Virus record (IMG/VR): IMGVR_UViG_3300025652_000563
Span: 1 to 23,650 of that record
DNA from: a virus
DNA length: 23,650 nucleotides
Strand: one strand, 5' to 3'
Part shown: one piece after another, positions 13,888 through 21,102 of the stretch
Numbering within the stretch: position 1 is the first letter of the stretch
How the letters are laid out: the number at the start of each line of letters is the position of its first letter
Translations under genes and position numbers: made by a program
Notes under the pieces: model-generated
Told to the model about the DNA's origin: nothing
Database searches by the model: none
Seen by the model: the letters and a program-made list of their open reading frames with translations, nothing else

Positions 13888-14135
13888 CATTATATAAATG
13901 TAAATGCGGTAAAGAGAAGGAACTATCTAAAGCTACAATAGTTTTAAGGGATAAGAAATGGGTAGCAAAAGAAGCTGAATGTTTATGCGGTAAGTATATG
14001 GATAGCGAACCAACGGAAGGAATACCAACACTTCAAAGAACAGAGCCTAGTCTAAGTAAGAACAGAGATAAGCTTTGGGCAGGAGCAAAAGAAAAGATGG
14101 TGGGGAGTAAAGGGGTAAATGAATCATACGATTAA
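13884..14135 (+). CDS. Small zinc-ribbon protein, 83 aa
   Basis: Two CxC knuckles, C6xC8G and C33xC35G, separated by 24 residues, make a compact zinc ribbon in the first 40 residues. The tail holds a basic segment, PSLSKNRDKLWAGAKEKMVG. The protein could bind nucleic acid or a protein partner. The start overlaps the DUF3310 stop (ATGA). It is the last gene before a non-coding gap that carries the 19-bp repeated element. Confidence 0.5.
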   Translation: MTLYKCKCGKEKELSKATIVLRDKKWVAKEAECLCGKYMDSEPTEGIPTLQRTEPSLSKNRDKLWAGAKEKMVGSKGVNESYD

Positions 14136-14144
14136 AATAAAACT

Positions 14145-14163
14145 AACAAATTTCTATTATATA
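14145..14163 (+). promoter_or_regulatory. 19-bp repeated element, copy 1 (candidate phage late promoter)
   Basis: AACAAATTTCTATTATATA is found here and, base for base, at 17759-17777. Copy 1 ends 2 nt before the ATG of the ParB-like gene. The 12 bases before it match copy 2 at nine positions. It fits neither the host TTG/TAnnTTTG pattern nor coding sequence. I infer a promoter for a phage-modified polymerase or a shared leader/operator. Confidence 0.5.
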
Positions 14164-14165
14164 CT

Positions 14166-14726
14166 ATGAAACTAAAAATCAACGAATTAAAACCAAACGA
14201 AAGCAATCCTAGAATAATCAAGGAGGCTAAATTTAAAAAACTTGTAAAGTCTATTCAGGATTTCCCTGAGATGTTAGAGTTGCGACCGATAATACTTGAC
14301 GAGAACAATGTTATACTCGGAGGTAATATGAGATACAAAGCTTGTGTTGCAGCAGGGTTGAAAGAAGTACCTGTTAAAATAGCTAAGGGATTGACAGAAG
14401 AACAGAAAGAAGAATTTATTGTAAAGGATAATGTAGGATTCGGGGAATGGGATTGGGATGTATTAGGAAACGAATGGAACAATGAAAAGCTAGGAGAATG
14501 GGGAATGGATGTTTGGCAGCCTGAAGAAGCTGTAGACTATTCTGTATTAGATGACCTAGACTTAGGAAGCACTTTGTCAGAAAAAGAAGCAGGAGTAAAG
14601 AGAGCAATCCAAATAGAATTTGAACCTGAGCATTATGACGAAGCTGTATTACTAATAAACACAGCAAGAAAAGCAGGTAGGAATGTAGGCTTAACTGTTT
14701 TAAACGCTTTTAAGAATGAAGCATAA
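14166..14726 (+). CDS. ParB/Srx-like nuclease-domain protein
   Basis: The first ~90 residues match the phage-type ParB/sulfiredoxin-like domain: NPRIIKEAKFKKLVKSIQDFP (14-34), LRPIILDENNVILGGNMRYKAC (39-60), then VPVKIAKGLTEEQKEEFIVKDN. GGNMRYKA corresponds to the GxxRYxA nucleotide-binding signature. Trp-rich GFGEWDWDVLGNEW (91-104) follows, often seen where these domains sit next to DNA-modification genes. Members bind or cut DNA or hydrolyse CTP; which applies here is unknown. It heads the block containing the glycosyltransferase, the dioxygenase and terminase, and overlaps the next gene by 11 bases. Confidence 0.75.
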   Translation: MKLKINELKPNESNPRIIKEAKFKKLVKSIQDFPEMLELRPIILDENNVILGGNMRYKACVAAGLKEVPVKIAKGLTEEQKEEFIVKDNVGFGEWDWDVLGNEWNNEKLGEWGMDVWQPEEAVDYSVLDDLDLGSTLSEKEAGVKRAIQIEFEPEHYDEAVLLINTARKAGRNVGLTVLNAFKNEA

Positions 14727-15396
14727 TGTATATGTAATATCAGCAGGAAGATATGATAAACTCCCATTCAATGAAGAACAGAAAGGAAAATACATATTCT
14801 GTGTTAAAAATGGAGAAGGACAGTTATACAAAGATAATGGATGCTTGAATGTTTATGAGACAGGAAACTTGATGGACAGTAGGAACTTTGCTTTAGAACA
14901 CGCATTCAAACTTAAAAAGATATGCGTTCAGCTAAGTGATGATATTAAAAAGGTAGTAGTAAATAAGAACTTTGGAGAGCCTGATAAAGTAGAACTTGAT
15001 TTCGCCATTGAAGATATAGTTTCAAGGTTCATTAATGTAAAAGGAGTAAAGCTATTAGGAATACCACCAACAGATAATTACTTCTTTGCTGCAAAGTTAG
15101 TAAGCGTAAACACTTTCTGTATTGGAGATATGTTATTTGTAAAACCATCAGACATTAGATTTGATACTCAGCTCACTCTTAAAGAAGATTACGACTTTAC
15201 TTTACAACATAAGCAAAGGGGAGATGTTATAAGGTATCAGAAATACTTATTTACTTTTGAGCATTATTCTAACAAAGGAGGAGCTGTTGATGTAAGAGAT
15301 GATAAAGAAGAACAGAAAAACATAATGATACTCAAATCAAAGTGGGGAGATAAGGTAAGACTAAACTCTAAACGAAAAAACGAAATACTAATATGA
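14716..15396 (+). CDS. GT-A-like glycosyltransferase, TET/JBP-associated type
   Basis: The 226-aa protein has features of a compact nucleotide-sugar glycosyltransferase: VYVISAGRYDKLP at the start, NLMDSRNFAL (51-60), an acidic QLSDD motif (72-76) in the place of the metal-binding DxD, and LKEDYDFTLQH (155-165) with H183 further on. This matches my memory of glycosyltransferases found beside phage TET/JBP genes. It would attach a sugar to a hydroxylated base made by the neighbouring dioxygenase. It overlaps ParB by 11 bases and the dioxygenase by ATGA. Sugar and acceptor are unknown, and a non-DNA acceptor is possible. Confidence 0.6.
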   Translation: MKHNVYVISAGRYDKLPFNEEQKGKYIFCVKNGEGQLYKDNGCLNVYETGNLMDSRNFALEHAFKLKKICVQLSDDIKKVVVNKNFGEPDKVELDFAIEDIVSRFINVKGVKLLGIPPTDNYFFAAKLVSVNTFCIGDMLFVKPSDIRFDTQLTLKEDYDFTLQHKQRGDVIRYQKYLFTFEHYSNKGGAVDVRDDKEEQKNIMILKSKWGDKVRLNSKRKNEILI

Positions 15397-16199
15397 AGAC
15401 ACTAAAGCTAGAGCAAGTAGAACACAATAAAAAAATAGGTAAAGACTGTCCTTACTATGAGCCAAATGTAAAAGAAGATTGTTTACTAGAAGTTGATGGT
15501 GAGATTGTAGGTTTTTACATAAGAGATGTAAAGGAGTATAGCGAAAGGTTGAATCTATTATTAGCAGTAGCCAACAAAGAGTTCAGGAGTGATAATGTGC
15601 CTAAGACAATCCTAGATAGAATGAGTACAGTACAGTTAAGTAAAACAGGAATGACAAGAAAAGAAGCAAGGAAAATAGGTGTAAGTCAATATAGCACAAT
15701 ACTTGGTTCTATTCCTCCAAGACCTGTAATGCGTAGACCTTACCCAAACATATCATCAGTACATAGAGTTGAAACCGCACAGACATTTGTAAAAGCAATG
15801 TGGGGAGCTTGTTTAGAAGCAGAGCAAATTATAAAACAACTTACACCACACATATATGAAAGGCAATTAGAATTACTTGAAGACGTTAAAGATGAATGGA
15901 AGTTTGGAACAATGTACACAGGTAGTATATCTAACTTTAACATATCAGCACCATTTCACAGAGATACAGGAAACATTGTAGGAACAGTAAACATAATCCT
16001 CACTAAAAGAAATAACGCTAATGGTGGGTGCTTAAATGTGCCTGACTATAATGTAACCTTTGAACAAGCTGACAACTCAATGTTAGTTTACCCTGCTTGG
16101 AAGAATGTACACGGAGTAACACCAATAAAACCAATAGCAGATAATGGGTATAGAAACAGCTTAATCTTCTATCCATTGAAAGCATTTAAAGGAATATAG
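15393..16199 (+). CDS. TET/JBP-like 2OG-Fe(II) dioxygenase
   Basis: The C-terminal double-stranded beta-helix has every expected catalytic residue: H189-R-D191 in APFHRDTGN, GG (211-212) before LNVP, H240 in NVHGVTP, and R254 in YRNSLIFY for 2-oxoglutarate. HxD...GG.L..P...W..HGV...R.S is the pattern of TET/JBP base hydroxylases rather than prolyl hydroxylases. The N-terminal half (QYSTILGSIPPR, RRPYPNISSVHR) is a conserved-looking extension of unknown role. The likely reaction is oxidation of a base methyl group, 5-methylcytosine or thymine, in DNA. It is coupled to the glycosyltransferase (ATGA) and ends 1 nt before terS. Substrate not determinable from sequence. Confidence 0.72.
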   Translation: MKTLKLEQVEHNKKIGKDCPYYEPNVKEDCLLEVDGEIVGFYIRDVKEYSERLNLLLAVANKEFRSDNVPKTILDRMSTVQLSKTGMTRKEARKIGVSQYSTILGSIPPRPVMRRPYPNISSVHRVETAQTFVKAMWGACLEAEQIIKQLTPHIYERQLELLEDVKDEWKFGTMYTGSISNFNISAPFHRDTGNIVGTVNIILTKRNNANGGCLNVPDYNVTFEQADNSMLVYPAWKNVHGVTPIKPIADNGYRNSLIFYPLKAFKGI

Positions 16200-16200
16200 T

Positions 16201-16560
16201 ATGGACGAAAGTAGACACATAAAAAAGGAAAGCATCTTAAAAGCTTTAGAAAGTAGCTTAGGAGTTGTAACAGTTGCTTGTAAGTCAGCAGATGTTCCAC
16301 GTTCAACATATTATAAATGGCTAAACCAAGATGAAGAATTTGCAGAAGCCGTTAGAGATATTGAAAACATAGCATTAGACTTTGGGGAAAGCCAATTACA
16401 TAAACAGATTGGAGATGGTTCAACTTCAGCGACTATCTTCTTCCTAAAGACTAAAGGAAAGCGTAGAGGTTACATTGAAAAGTCTGAACTAGATATAACA
16501 TCAGGGGATAAGGTAATCAATATGCCTGTAATAACATTCGTGAACACTGATACTGAATAA
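16201..16560 (+). CDS. terS: Terminase small subunit
   Basis: This 119-aa protein has an N-terminal helix-turn-helix (about 12-42, LGVVTVACKSADVPRSTYYKWLNQD), a helical oligomerisation segment (FAEAVRDIENIALDFGESQL) and SATIFFLKTKGKRRGY, the usual plan of small terminases. It recognises the packaging site and hands DNA to the large subunit. The size and position directly before terL support the call. Its final bases overlap the only possible beginning of terL in the +1 frame. Confidence 0.8.
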   Translation: MDESRHIKKESILKALESSLGVVTVACKSADVPRSTYYKWLNQDEEFAEAVRDIENIALDFGESQLHKQIGDGSTSATIFFLKTKGKRRGYIEKSELDITSGDKVINMPVITFVNTDTE

Positions 16561-17749
16561 GAAATACAATCCACTATTTGAATCTGATGCTAGATACTTT
16601 ATAATTACAGGAGGTAGGGGTTCAGGAAAGTCTTTCGCAGTTACAGTCTTTCTTACTTTACTGACAATGACTAAAGGGATAAGAATACTCTTTACTCGTT
16701 ATACAATGGTATCGGCTCACTTGTCAATTATCCCTGAATTCTTAGAAAAGATAGGGTTACTAGGATTTGATGAAGTCTTTAGCATTAACAAGCAAGAAGT
16801 CCTTAATAAAAAAAATGGTTCAGATATATTATTTAGAGGTATTAGGACTTCAGCAGGTAATCAGACGGCTAGTCTAAAGTCATTACAAGGAATAAGCACT
16901 TGGGTATTAGATGAAGCTGAAGAACTTATTGATGAAAACATCTTTGACACTATTGACCTAAGTATAAGGGAAAAGAATATACATAATAGAATCATACTTA
17001 TATTGAATCCTGTAACTAAAGAGCATTGGATATATAATAGGTTCTTTGAGGAGAAAGGTGTTGAAGGTGGTTTTAATGGTGTTAAAGACAATGTATGTTA
17101 TATCCATAGCACTTACCTAGATAATATAGTAAACCTCTCAGAGAGCTTCCTAGAGCGTATTAAGAGCATAAAGCATACTAACTTTAAAAAGTACACGCAT
17201 AAAATCTTAGGAGGGTGGCTTGACAAGGCAGAAGGAGTAGTCTTTGACAATTGGAGTATAGGAGAATTTAATCCTGATGGACTTCAGACTTCTTGTGGAA
17301 TGGACTTTGGTTTTAGTGTAGACCCTGACTCCTTGACTGAAGTTGCTATTGATAAGAAGAAACGAAAGATATACCTAAAGGAACATATCTACAGAAACGG
17401 ATTGAAGTCAAATGAACTTGCTCAGATAGTTTTAGATAAAGTAGGGCAAAGTCTGATAATAGCTGATAGTGCTGAACCAAGACTGATAGCAGACCTTAGA
17501 CATTTGGGAGTAAACATCAAGCCTGTAAAGAAAGGAACTATCGAAAGTGGTATTACTCGTATGCAAGATTATGAGCTTATCATAACACCTGAATCTACTA
17601 ACATAGCTAAAGAGCTAAACAATTACATATACGCTGATAAAGGCTCTAAGCTTTACGTAGACAACTACAATCACGCAATAGACGGAATAAGGTACAATGT
17701 AATTTACCACCTAGACAATCCAAACGCAGGGAAGTATTTCGTTCAGTAA
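16547..17749 (+). CDS. terL: Terminase large subunit (non-ATG start, CTG proposed)
   Basis: Numbered from CTG 16547 (400 aa): Walker A GGRGSGKS (22-29), Walker B VLDEAEE (120-126), and an RNase H-like nuclease with D253 (MDFGFSVDP), D307 (IADSAEP) and D379 (HAIDGIRY). It is the ATP-driven packaging motor that also cuts concatemers. The frame opens after a TGA at 16541 and contains no ATG, GTG or TTG before Walker A; the first ATG (16667) would remove the P-loop. CTG 16547 gives a family-like N-terminus (MILNKKYNPLFESDARYF). CTG 16553, ATA 16550, a +1 shift from terS or a sequencing error are alternatives. Confidence 0.85.
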   Translation: MILNKKYNPLFESDARYFIITGGRGSGKSFAVTVFLTLLTMTKGIRILFTRYTMVSAHLSIIPEFLEKIGLLGFDEVFSINKQEVLNKKNGSDILFRGIRTSAGNQTASLKSLQGISTWVLDEAEELIDENIFDTIDLSIREKNIHNRIILILNPVTKEHWIYNRFFEEKGVEGGFNGVKDNVCYIHSTYLDNIVNLSESFLERIKSIKHTNFKKYTHKILGGWLDKAEGVVFDNWSIGEFNPDGLQTSCGMDFGFSVDPDSLTEVAIDKKKRKIYLKEHIYRNGLKSNELAQIVLDKVGQSLIIADSAEPRLIADLRHLGVNIKPVKKGTIESGITRMQDYELIITPESTNIAKELNNYIYADKGSKLYVDNYNHAIDGIRYNVIYHLDNPNAGKYFVQ

Positions 17750-17758
17750 ACTAAAATC

Positions 17759-17777
17759 AACAAATTTCTATTATATA
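17759..17777 (+). promoter_or_regulatory. 19-bp repeated element, copy 2 (candidate phage late promoter)
   Basis: This is an exact second copy of the element at 14145-14163, lying in the 32-nt gap between terL and the tail chaperone and ending 4 nt before that ATG. Similarity extends to both sides (upstream AAAcTAAAA, downstream ATGAAAnTAAAAAT). Two identical sites, each just before a gene block, favour a regulatory role in initiating late transcription. Confidence 0.5.
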
Positions 17778-17781
17778 GTAG

Positions 17782-18381
17782 ATGAAAGTAAAAATTAAAA
17801 AGGAAGGTAAAGTAAAGGAGTTCAAGCTAATCAATAGTTGGTCAGATGTTACTCTGTCTACTTGGCTTAAACTTATTGACTTTGAAACAGGTACAAAGAC
17901 TGAAGAAGCTACTGAAACAATAGCAGCACTATCTGACATTCCTAAGAAGTTAATTAAGGAACTATCCTTATCAGACGTTGCAGTTATAATGAGTAAGGTA
18001 GGAGAGTTACAACAAGAGCAAGATACAAAGCTAAAAAGGATTATAGAGATTAACGGAGTTGAGTACGGATTCCACCCTGACTTAGATTCTATTAGTTTAG
18101 GAGAATACGCAGACATTGAGCAGTTCATCAAGAATGGAATAGACTCAAGTCTTCCTGAATTGATGGCTGTACTCTATCGTCCTATCAAACTAAAGAAGAA
18201 TGACATTTATATAATTGAGCCGTATGATGGAGATATTCGGCTCAGAGCTGAAGAAATGAAACTGATGTCAGCGGAACAAGTGCAAAGTGCATTGGTTTTT
18301 TTTTACACTTTAGGGAAGGTATTATCCGAGATTATGCCATTATATTTGATGGAGCGGCTGAAGGAAACGAAGACGCAGTAG
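17782..18381 (+). CDS. Tail assembly chaperone, unshifted product
   Basis: The 199-aa zero-frame product is soluble, with a beta-rich start (MKVKIKKEGKVKEFKLINSW), several helices (LSTWLKLIDFE, IPKKLIKELSLSDVAVIMSKV) and EINGVEYGFHPDLDSISLGEYADIEQFI. This arrangement, a gene of about 200 aa between packaging and tail genes whose end carries a slippery run, is that of tail assembly chaperones (lambda gpG type), which hold the tape measure protein. Nine T residues (18296-18304) lie in codons 172-175. The terminal part after the run (YTLGKVLSEIMPLYLMERLKETKTQ) is present only if no shift occurs. Family call rests on context and architecture. Confidence 0.6.
   Translation: MKVKIKKEGKVKEFKLINSWSDVTLSTWLKLIDFETGTKTEEATETIAALSDIPKKLIKELSLSDVAVIMSKVGELQQEQDTKLKRIIEINGVEYGFHPDLDSISLGEYADIEQFIKNGIDSSLPELMAVLYRPIKLKKNDIYIIEPYDGDIRLRAEEMKLMSAEQVQSALVFFYTLGKVLSEIMPLYLMERLKETKTQ
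18297..18303 (+). other. Programmed -1 frameshift site T_TTT_TTT
   Basis: In the zero frame the codons are GTT TTT TTT TAC. T TTT TTT at 18297-18303 is a canonical X_XXY_YYZ heptamer allowing both tRNAs to re-pair one base back. The -1 frame is open from 18252 to 18554, has no start before the conserved-looking part and ends inside the next gene. No clear downstream pseudoknot was found by eye. Analogous to the lambda G-GT shift. Confidence 0.72.
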
Positions 18382-18554
18382 CTAGTAATGACTTCGCAAG
18401 TAAGTGGGGATGGTTCGGAGTGATGCATAGGTTGTGTGGAGAGGACATTAGTAAATTAGAAAGTATTACAAACTTGAGTCTGTTAGAGTGTTTGACTTGG
18501 CTTAGTTATGAAACAGATTTGAACTCACAAAATAAAGTAAAAAGAAATGGTTAA
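18303..18554 (+). CDS. Tail assembly chaperone -1 frameshift extension (GT-like)
   Basis: After the slip, translation continues for 83 residues (LHFREGIIRDYAIIF...), giving a total of about 257 aa with the shared 174-residue N-terminus. The extension has NDFASKWGWFGVMHRLCGEDI (about 29-49) and SLLECLTWLSYETDL, the helical, Trp-rich pattern of chaperone C-terminal parts. The first in-frame starts (GTG 18420, ATG 18423) would cut off the SKWGWFG segment, so independent initiation is unlikely. It overlaps the next gene's start by eight bases. In lambda the long form binds the tape measure and recruits tail tube subunits; the same is inferred here. Confidence 0.65.
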   Translation, partial: LHFREGIIRDYAIIFDGAAEGNEDAVASNDFASKWGWFGVMHRLCGEDISKLESITNLSLLECLTWLSYETDLNSQNKVKRNG

Positions 18555-19095
18555 TAATAAGACATATAATAACGTAGTAAACACCTTACTTAGATTAGGA
18601 GAATACCACGACCAAATAAGCACGACTTCAGTAGGTGATATTTTTGACATCAACTTAGAGAAGATGCAGAAGTTCCCATTGCTACATATTAATCCAACAA
18701 GTGTAACTACAGGAGATAGTCAGCTTACTTATAACTTCCAAATATTCATAATGGATATGGTATCGGAAAAAGAAGATTGGACAAAGAACAATGCATCAGC
18801 TAACTTTCCAAAGCTTTACAAGACTTTAAGTAATGAGCAAGACGTACTTAACGAAACTCTACAAATAGCAACAGACTTTATAGGAATGCTTAGACATTCA
18901 GAACAACAGTCTTTAGCAGGAACAAATGACATTAATGCTCCTATCTATTTCACACAAGACCAATTCACGATTGAACCATTCTCAGAAAGGTTTGATAATC
19001 TTTGTTGTGGATGGACATTCACTATTGGAGTCTTAGTTCAGAATGACTTTCAAACTTGTATCATTCCTGTAACATCAGAAGGAGCAGGTTATTAA
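18547..19095 (+). CDS. Tail structural/terminator-like protein, 182 aa
   Basis: The protein begins with a helix (MVNNKTYNNVVNTLLRLGEYH) followed by strands (LTYNFQIFIMDMV, 60-72), a central helix (DVLNETLQIATDFIGMLR) and a closing beta region (PFSERFDNLCCGWTFTIGVLV) ending in CIIPV. This alpha-beta plan and the position among tail genes resemble tail terminator or tail completion proteins. I cannot name a family with certainty. The start lies eight bases inside the chaperone extension and the stop overlaps the next small ORF (TAATG). Confidence 0.5.
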   Translation: MVNNKTYNNVVNTLLRLGEYHDQISTTSVGDIFDINLEKMQKFPLLHINPTSVTTGDSQLTYNFQIFIMDMVSEKEDWTKNNASANFPKLYKTLSNEQDVLNETLQIATDFIGMLRHSEQQSLAGTNDINAPIYFTQDQFTIEPFSERFDNLCCGWTFTIGVLVQNDFQTCIIPVTSEGAGY

Positions 19096-19166
19096 TGAAA
19101 TGGAAAATTGGATATATTACAATACAGTTAAGTTGGAAAGGATGGAAAATAACATTTGATTTATGA
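19095..19166 (+). CDS. Tiny Trp-rich ORF, 23 aa
   Basis: It shares a base with the upstream stop (TAATG) and overlaps the next ATG as ATGA. The peptide (MKWKIGYITIQLSWKGWKI plus four residues) has three Trp and alternating polar/non-polar residues. It may simply keep ribosomes coupled across the gap; too short for a functional call. Confidence 0.3.
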   Translation: MKWKIGYITIQLSWKGWKITFDL

Positions 19167-19696
19167 AGACTGAAAACATAGAAAGATACTTAAATAGCTT
19201 CGGTAAGCAAGTAGTGAATAGGTCTAAGGGAAACTTACAGAAAGCAGGTAAAGGAGGTAAGCTTGAGGAGTCTATTAGTTTTAAGGTAATTGAAGACGCT
19301 GATGGTTTTACTGTTCAGTTCTATATGTCTTACTATGGTCAGTTTGTAGATAAGGGAGTTTCAGGAACTCAAAAGAAAAGAACCTTTAAAGACTATAAAA
19401 GCAAAACAATAAAAACTCCTTACGGATATAAGAACGCTAAAGGACATTCACAGCCACCTAGTAAAGCTTTAGATAAATGGGTAGTAAGAAAAGGAATAGC
19501 ACCAAGAGATGCAAGTGGTAAGTTTTTAAAGCGTAAGACAATAACATTCTTAATAGCTAGAAAGATTGGACGTTTCGGAATACAAGGAATAAGTTTCTTT
19601 CAAAAGCCTTTAGGACTTGGTTTAAAAGAGTTCGGTAAAGACTTACTAGGAAGCGTAAAAGAAGATATAATTAACAGCATAACAACAATTAAATAA
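19163..19696 (+). CDS. HK97 gp10-like tail completion protein
   Basis: The 177-aa basic protein has YYGQFVDKGVSG (57-68), the F/YxxFVxxGxSG-type core seen in HK97-gp10-like or tail-completion proteins, then a variable basic middle and TFLIARKIGRFGIQGISFFQKPL (128-150), close to the common ...GIxxxxFFxxPL ending of the family. These proteins sit at the head-tail interface and are needed to finish tails. It lies between the terminator-like and major structural genes, and its TAA overlaps the next ATG by one base. Confidence 0.65.
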   Translation: MKTENIERYLNSFGKQVVNRSKGNLQKAGKGGKLEESISFKVIEDADGFTVQFYMSYYGQFVDKGVSGTQKKRTFKDYKSKTIKTPYGYKNAKGHSQPPSKALDKWVVRKGIAPRDASGKFLKRKTITFLIARKIGRFGIQGISFFQKPLGLGLKEFGKDLLGSVKEDIINSITTIK

Positions 19697-21102
19697 TGGC
19701 ACTATCAATAGAACAGAATCCTTTATACACACTAAATCCTGTAGGTCAGGAAGTAATATTTACAGTTAGTGATTTAACTACAGTTGGTGCTTACTTCAAT
19801 GTCAAGTATGTAGCTGAAGTTCACATAAGTACAGTAGACATAGACTTAGCAACTACAACGGCTATAGTAGGAACATTCAAGACAACACCAAACAACACAG
19901 GAGTAGGTATGTACGACTTCAGACCTATTTTAGAAAGCTTTGTAAGTCCTGATAACTTAGCAGCTCTAGGAAGTGAATACAAAGGTGCAGCAACAACAGC
20001 TATTAAAACACATCCATTACATTTAGTAGATAAGTATTCTCTTAACGATAATGTAGTTAGATACTTAAAGATAAGATTTACAATAGAAGGTTCAACTACG
20101 GCAACAGGAACAGTAGCACAAGTAGGAGCTGAAGATGACTCTGTTCAATATACTTTAATCAATGGTTACTTAAAATATACAGACGTAATAAATAGAGATG
20201 CAACAGGGAACTTTGGATTCAATACAGAGATATTTCAATTAGGAGGTGGAGCAACAGGTAATCAATTGCTAACTAATGCACCAACTACTCAGTATGCTAA
20301 TATAAATGACTACGGAACTTTATCTTTTATGACTACACCTAAAACAGGTGATGTATCTGATACAACTTTAGATTACTTTAAAATTAAATTATATGATGAT
20401 AGTGGTTCTCCACTTGGAACAGATATTATAATAGAAAATGTTGATGCTAATGGGGGGAATACAACTTGGGATTCTGCAACTAAAAATCAATTATTTCATC
20501 TAGGTTGTTTCCCTGCTAATTTAAAAAATTGGAGTACTGTATTTCTTGCTAATATGACTGACTTATCTTATTACCTAGTAGAAGCTTTTAATAGTTCAGA
20601 TGCGTCAATTTCAGATAGATATACTATTTATATAAACTGTCCTACTCTTAAAGGCTACGAACCTATAAGACTTACTTGGCTTAATCAATGGGGTGTATGG
20701 GATTACTACACATTTAAGATGAAGTCTACTAAGTCTATCTCAACTAAGGGAAGTACATACCAACAACTTGAAGGAACTTGGAATGAAAGTATATATTTAC
20801 CTAATGGCTACAAAGGAGGAAAGAAAGCCTTTAGAGTTAATGCAATGGAAAAGATAAGTATGAACACAGACTTTGTAAATGAATCAGAATCTGAATGGTT
20901 TGAGGAGCTTATAAATAGTCCTGAGGTTTATATCTTAGAAGGTTTCCAAGTAGATGCAACTCTTTCTTCTCCTAATACTTATGTAACACCTGCAAGACTT
21001 ACTACTTCAAGCTATACTAGAAAGACTGTAGCAAACGATAAGCTTATGCAGTACACATTTGAAGTTGAAAAGAGTAAAACACTAAGAACACAATCAGTAT
21101 AA
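19696..21102 (+). CDS. Virion/tail structural protein, 468 aa
   Basis: A large beta-rich protein without signal peptide. The N-terminal ~130 residues form one probable domain (MALSIEQNPLYTLNPVGQEV...YDFRPILESFV). The C-terminal ~150 residues carry TWLNQWGVWDYYTFKMKSTK and end with LMQYTFEVEKSKTLRTQSV, a pattern I associate with tail or baseplate proteins of Bacteroidota phages. It may be a tail tube, distal tail or baseplate component; I cannot decide. It shares a base with its neighbours' start and stop codons at both ends, so it belongs to the late tail operon. No enzymatic motif was seen. Confidence 0.55.
   Translation: MALSIEQNPLYTLNPVGQEVIFTVSDLTTVGAYFNVKYVAEVHISTVDIDLATTTAIVGTFKTTPNNTGVGMYDFRPILESFVSPDNLAALGSEYKGAATTAIKTHPLHLVDKYSLNDNVVRYLKIRFTIEGSTTATGTVAQVGAEDDSVQYTLINGYLKYTDVINRDATGNFGFNTEIFQLGGGATGNQLLTNAPTTQYANINDYGTLSFMTTPKTGDVSDTTLDYFKIKLYDDSGSPLGTDIIIENVDANGGNTTWDSATKNQLFHLGCFPANLKNWSTVFLANMTDLSYYLVEAFNSSDASISDRYTIYINCPTLKGYEPIRLTWLNQWGVWDYYTFKMKSTKSISTKGSTYQQLEGTWNESIYLPNGYKGGKKAFRVNAMEKISMNTDFVNESESEWFEELINSPEVYILEGFQVDATLSSPNTYVTPARLTTSSYTRKTVANDKLMQYTFEVEKSKTLRTQSV

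Noticed and set aside
16667-17749. terL starting at the first ATG
   Set aside because: It would delete the Walker A motif encoded directly upstream in the same frame, leaving a non-functional motor.
18423-18554. Independent gene starting at ATG 18423
   Set aside because: It would lose the conserved-looking NDFASKWGWFG part; the slippery run and upstream open -1 frame explain the segment better.
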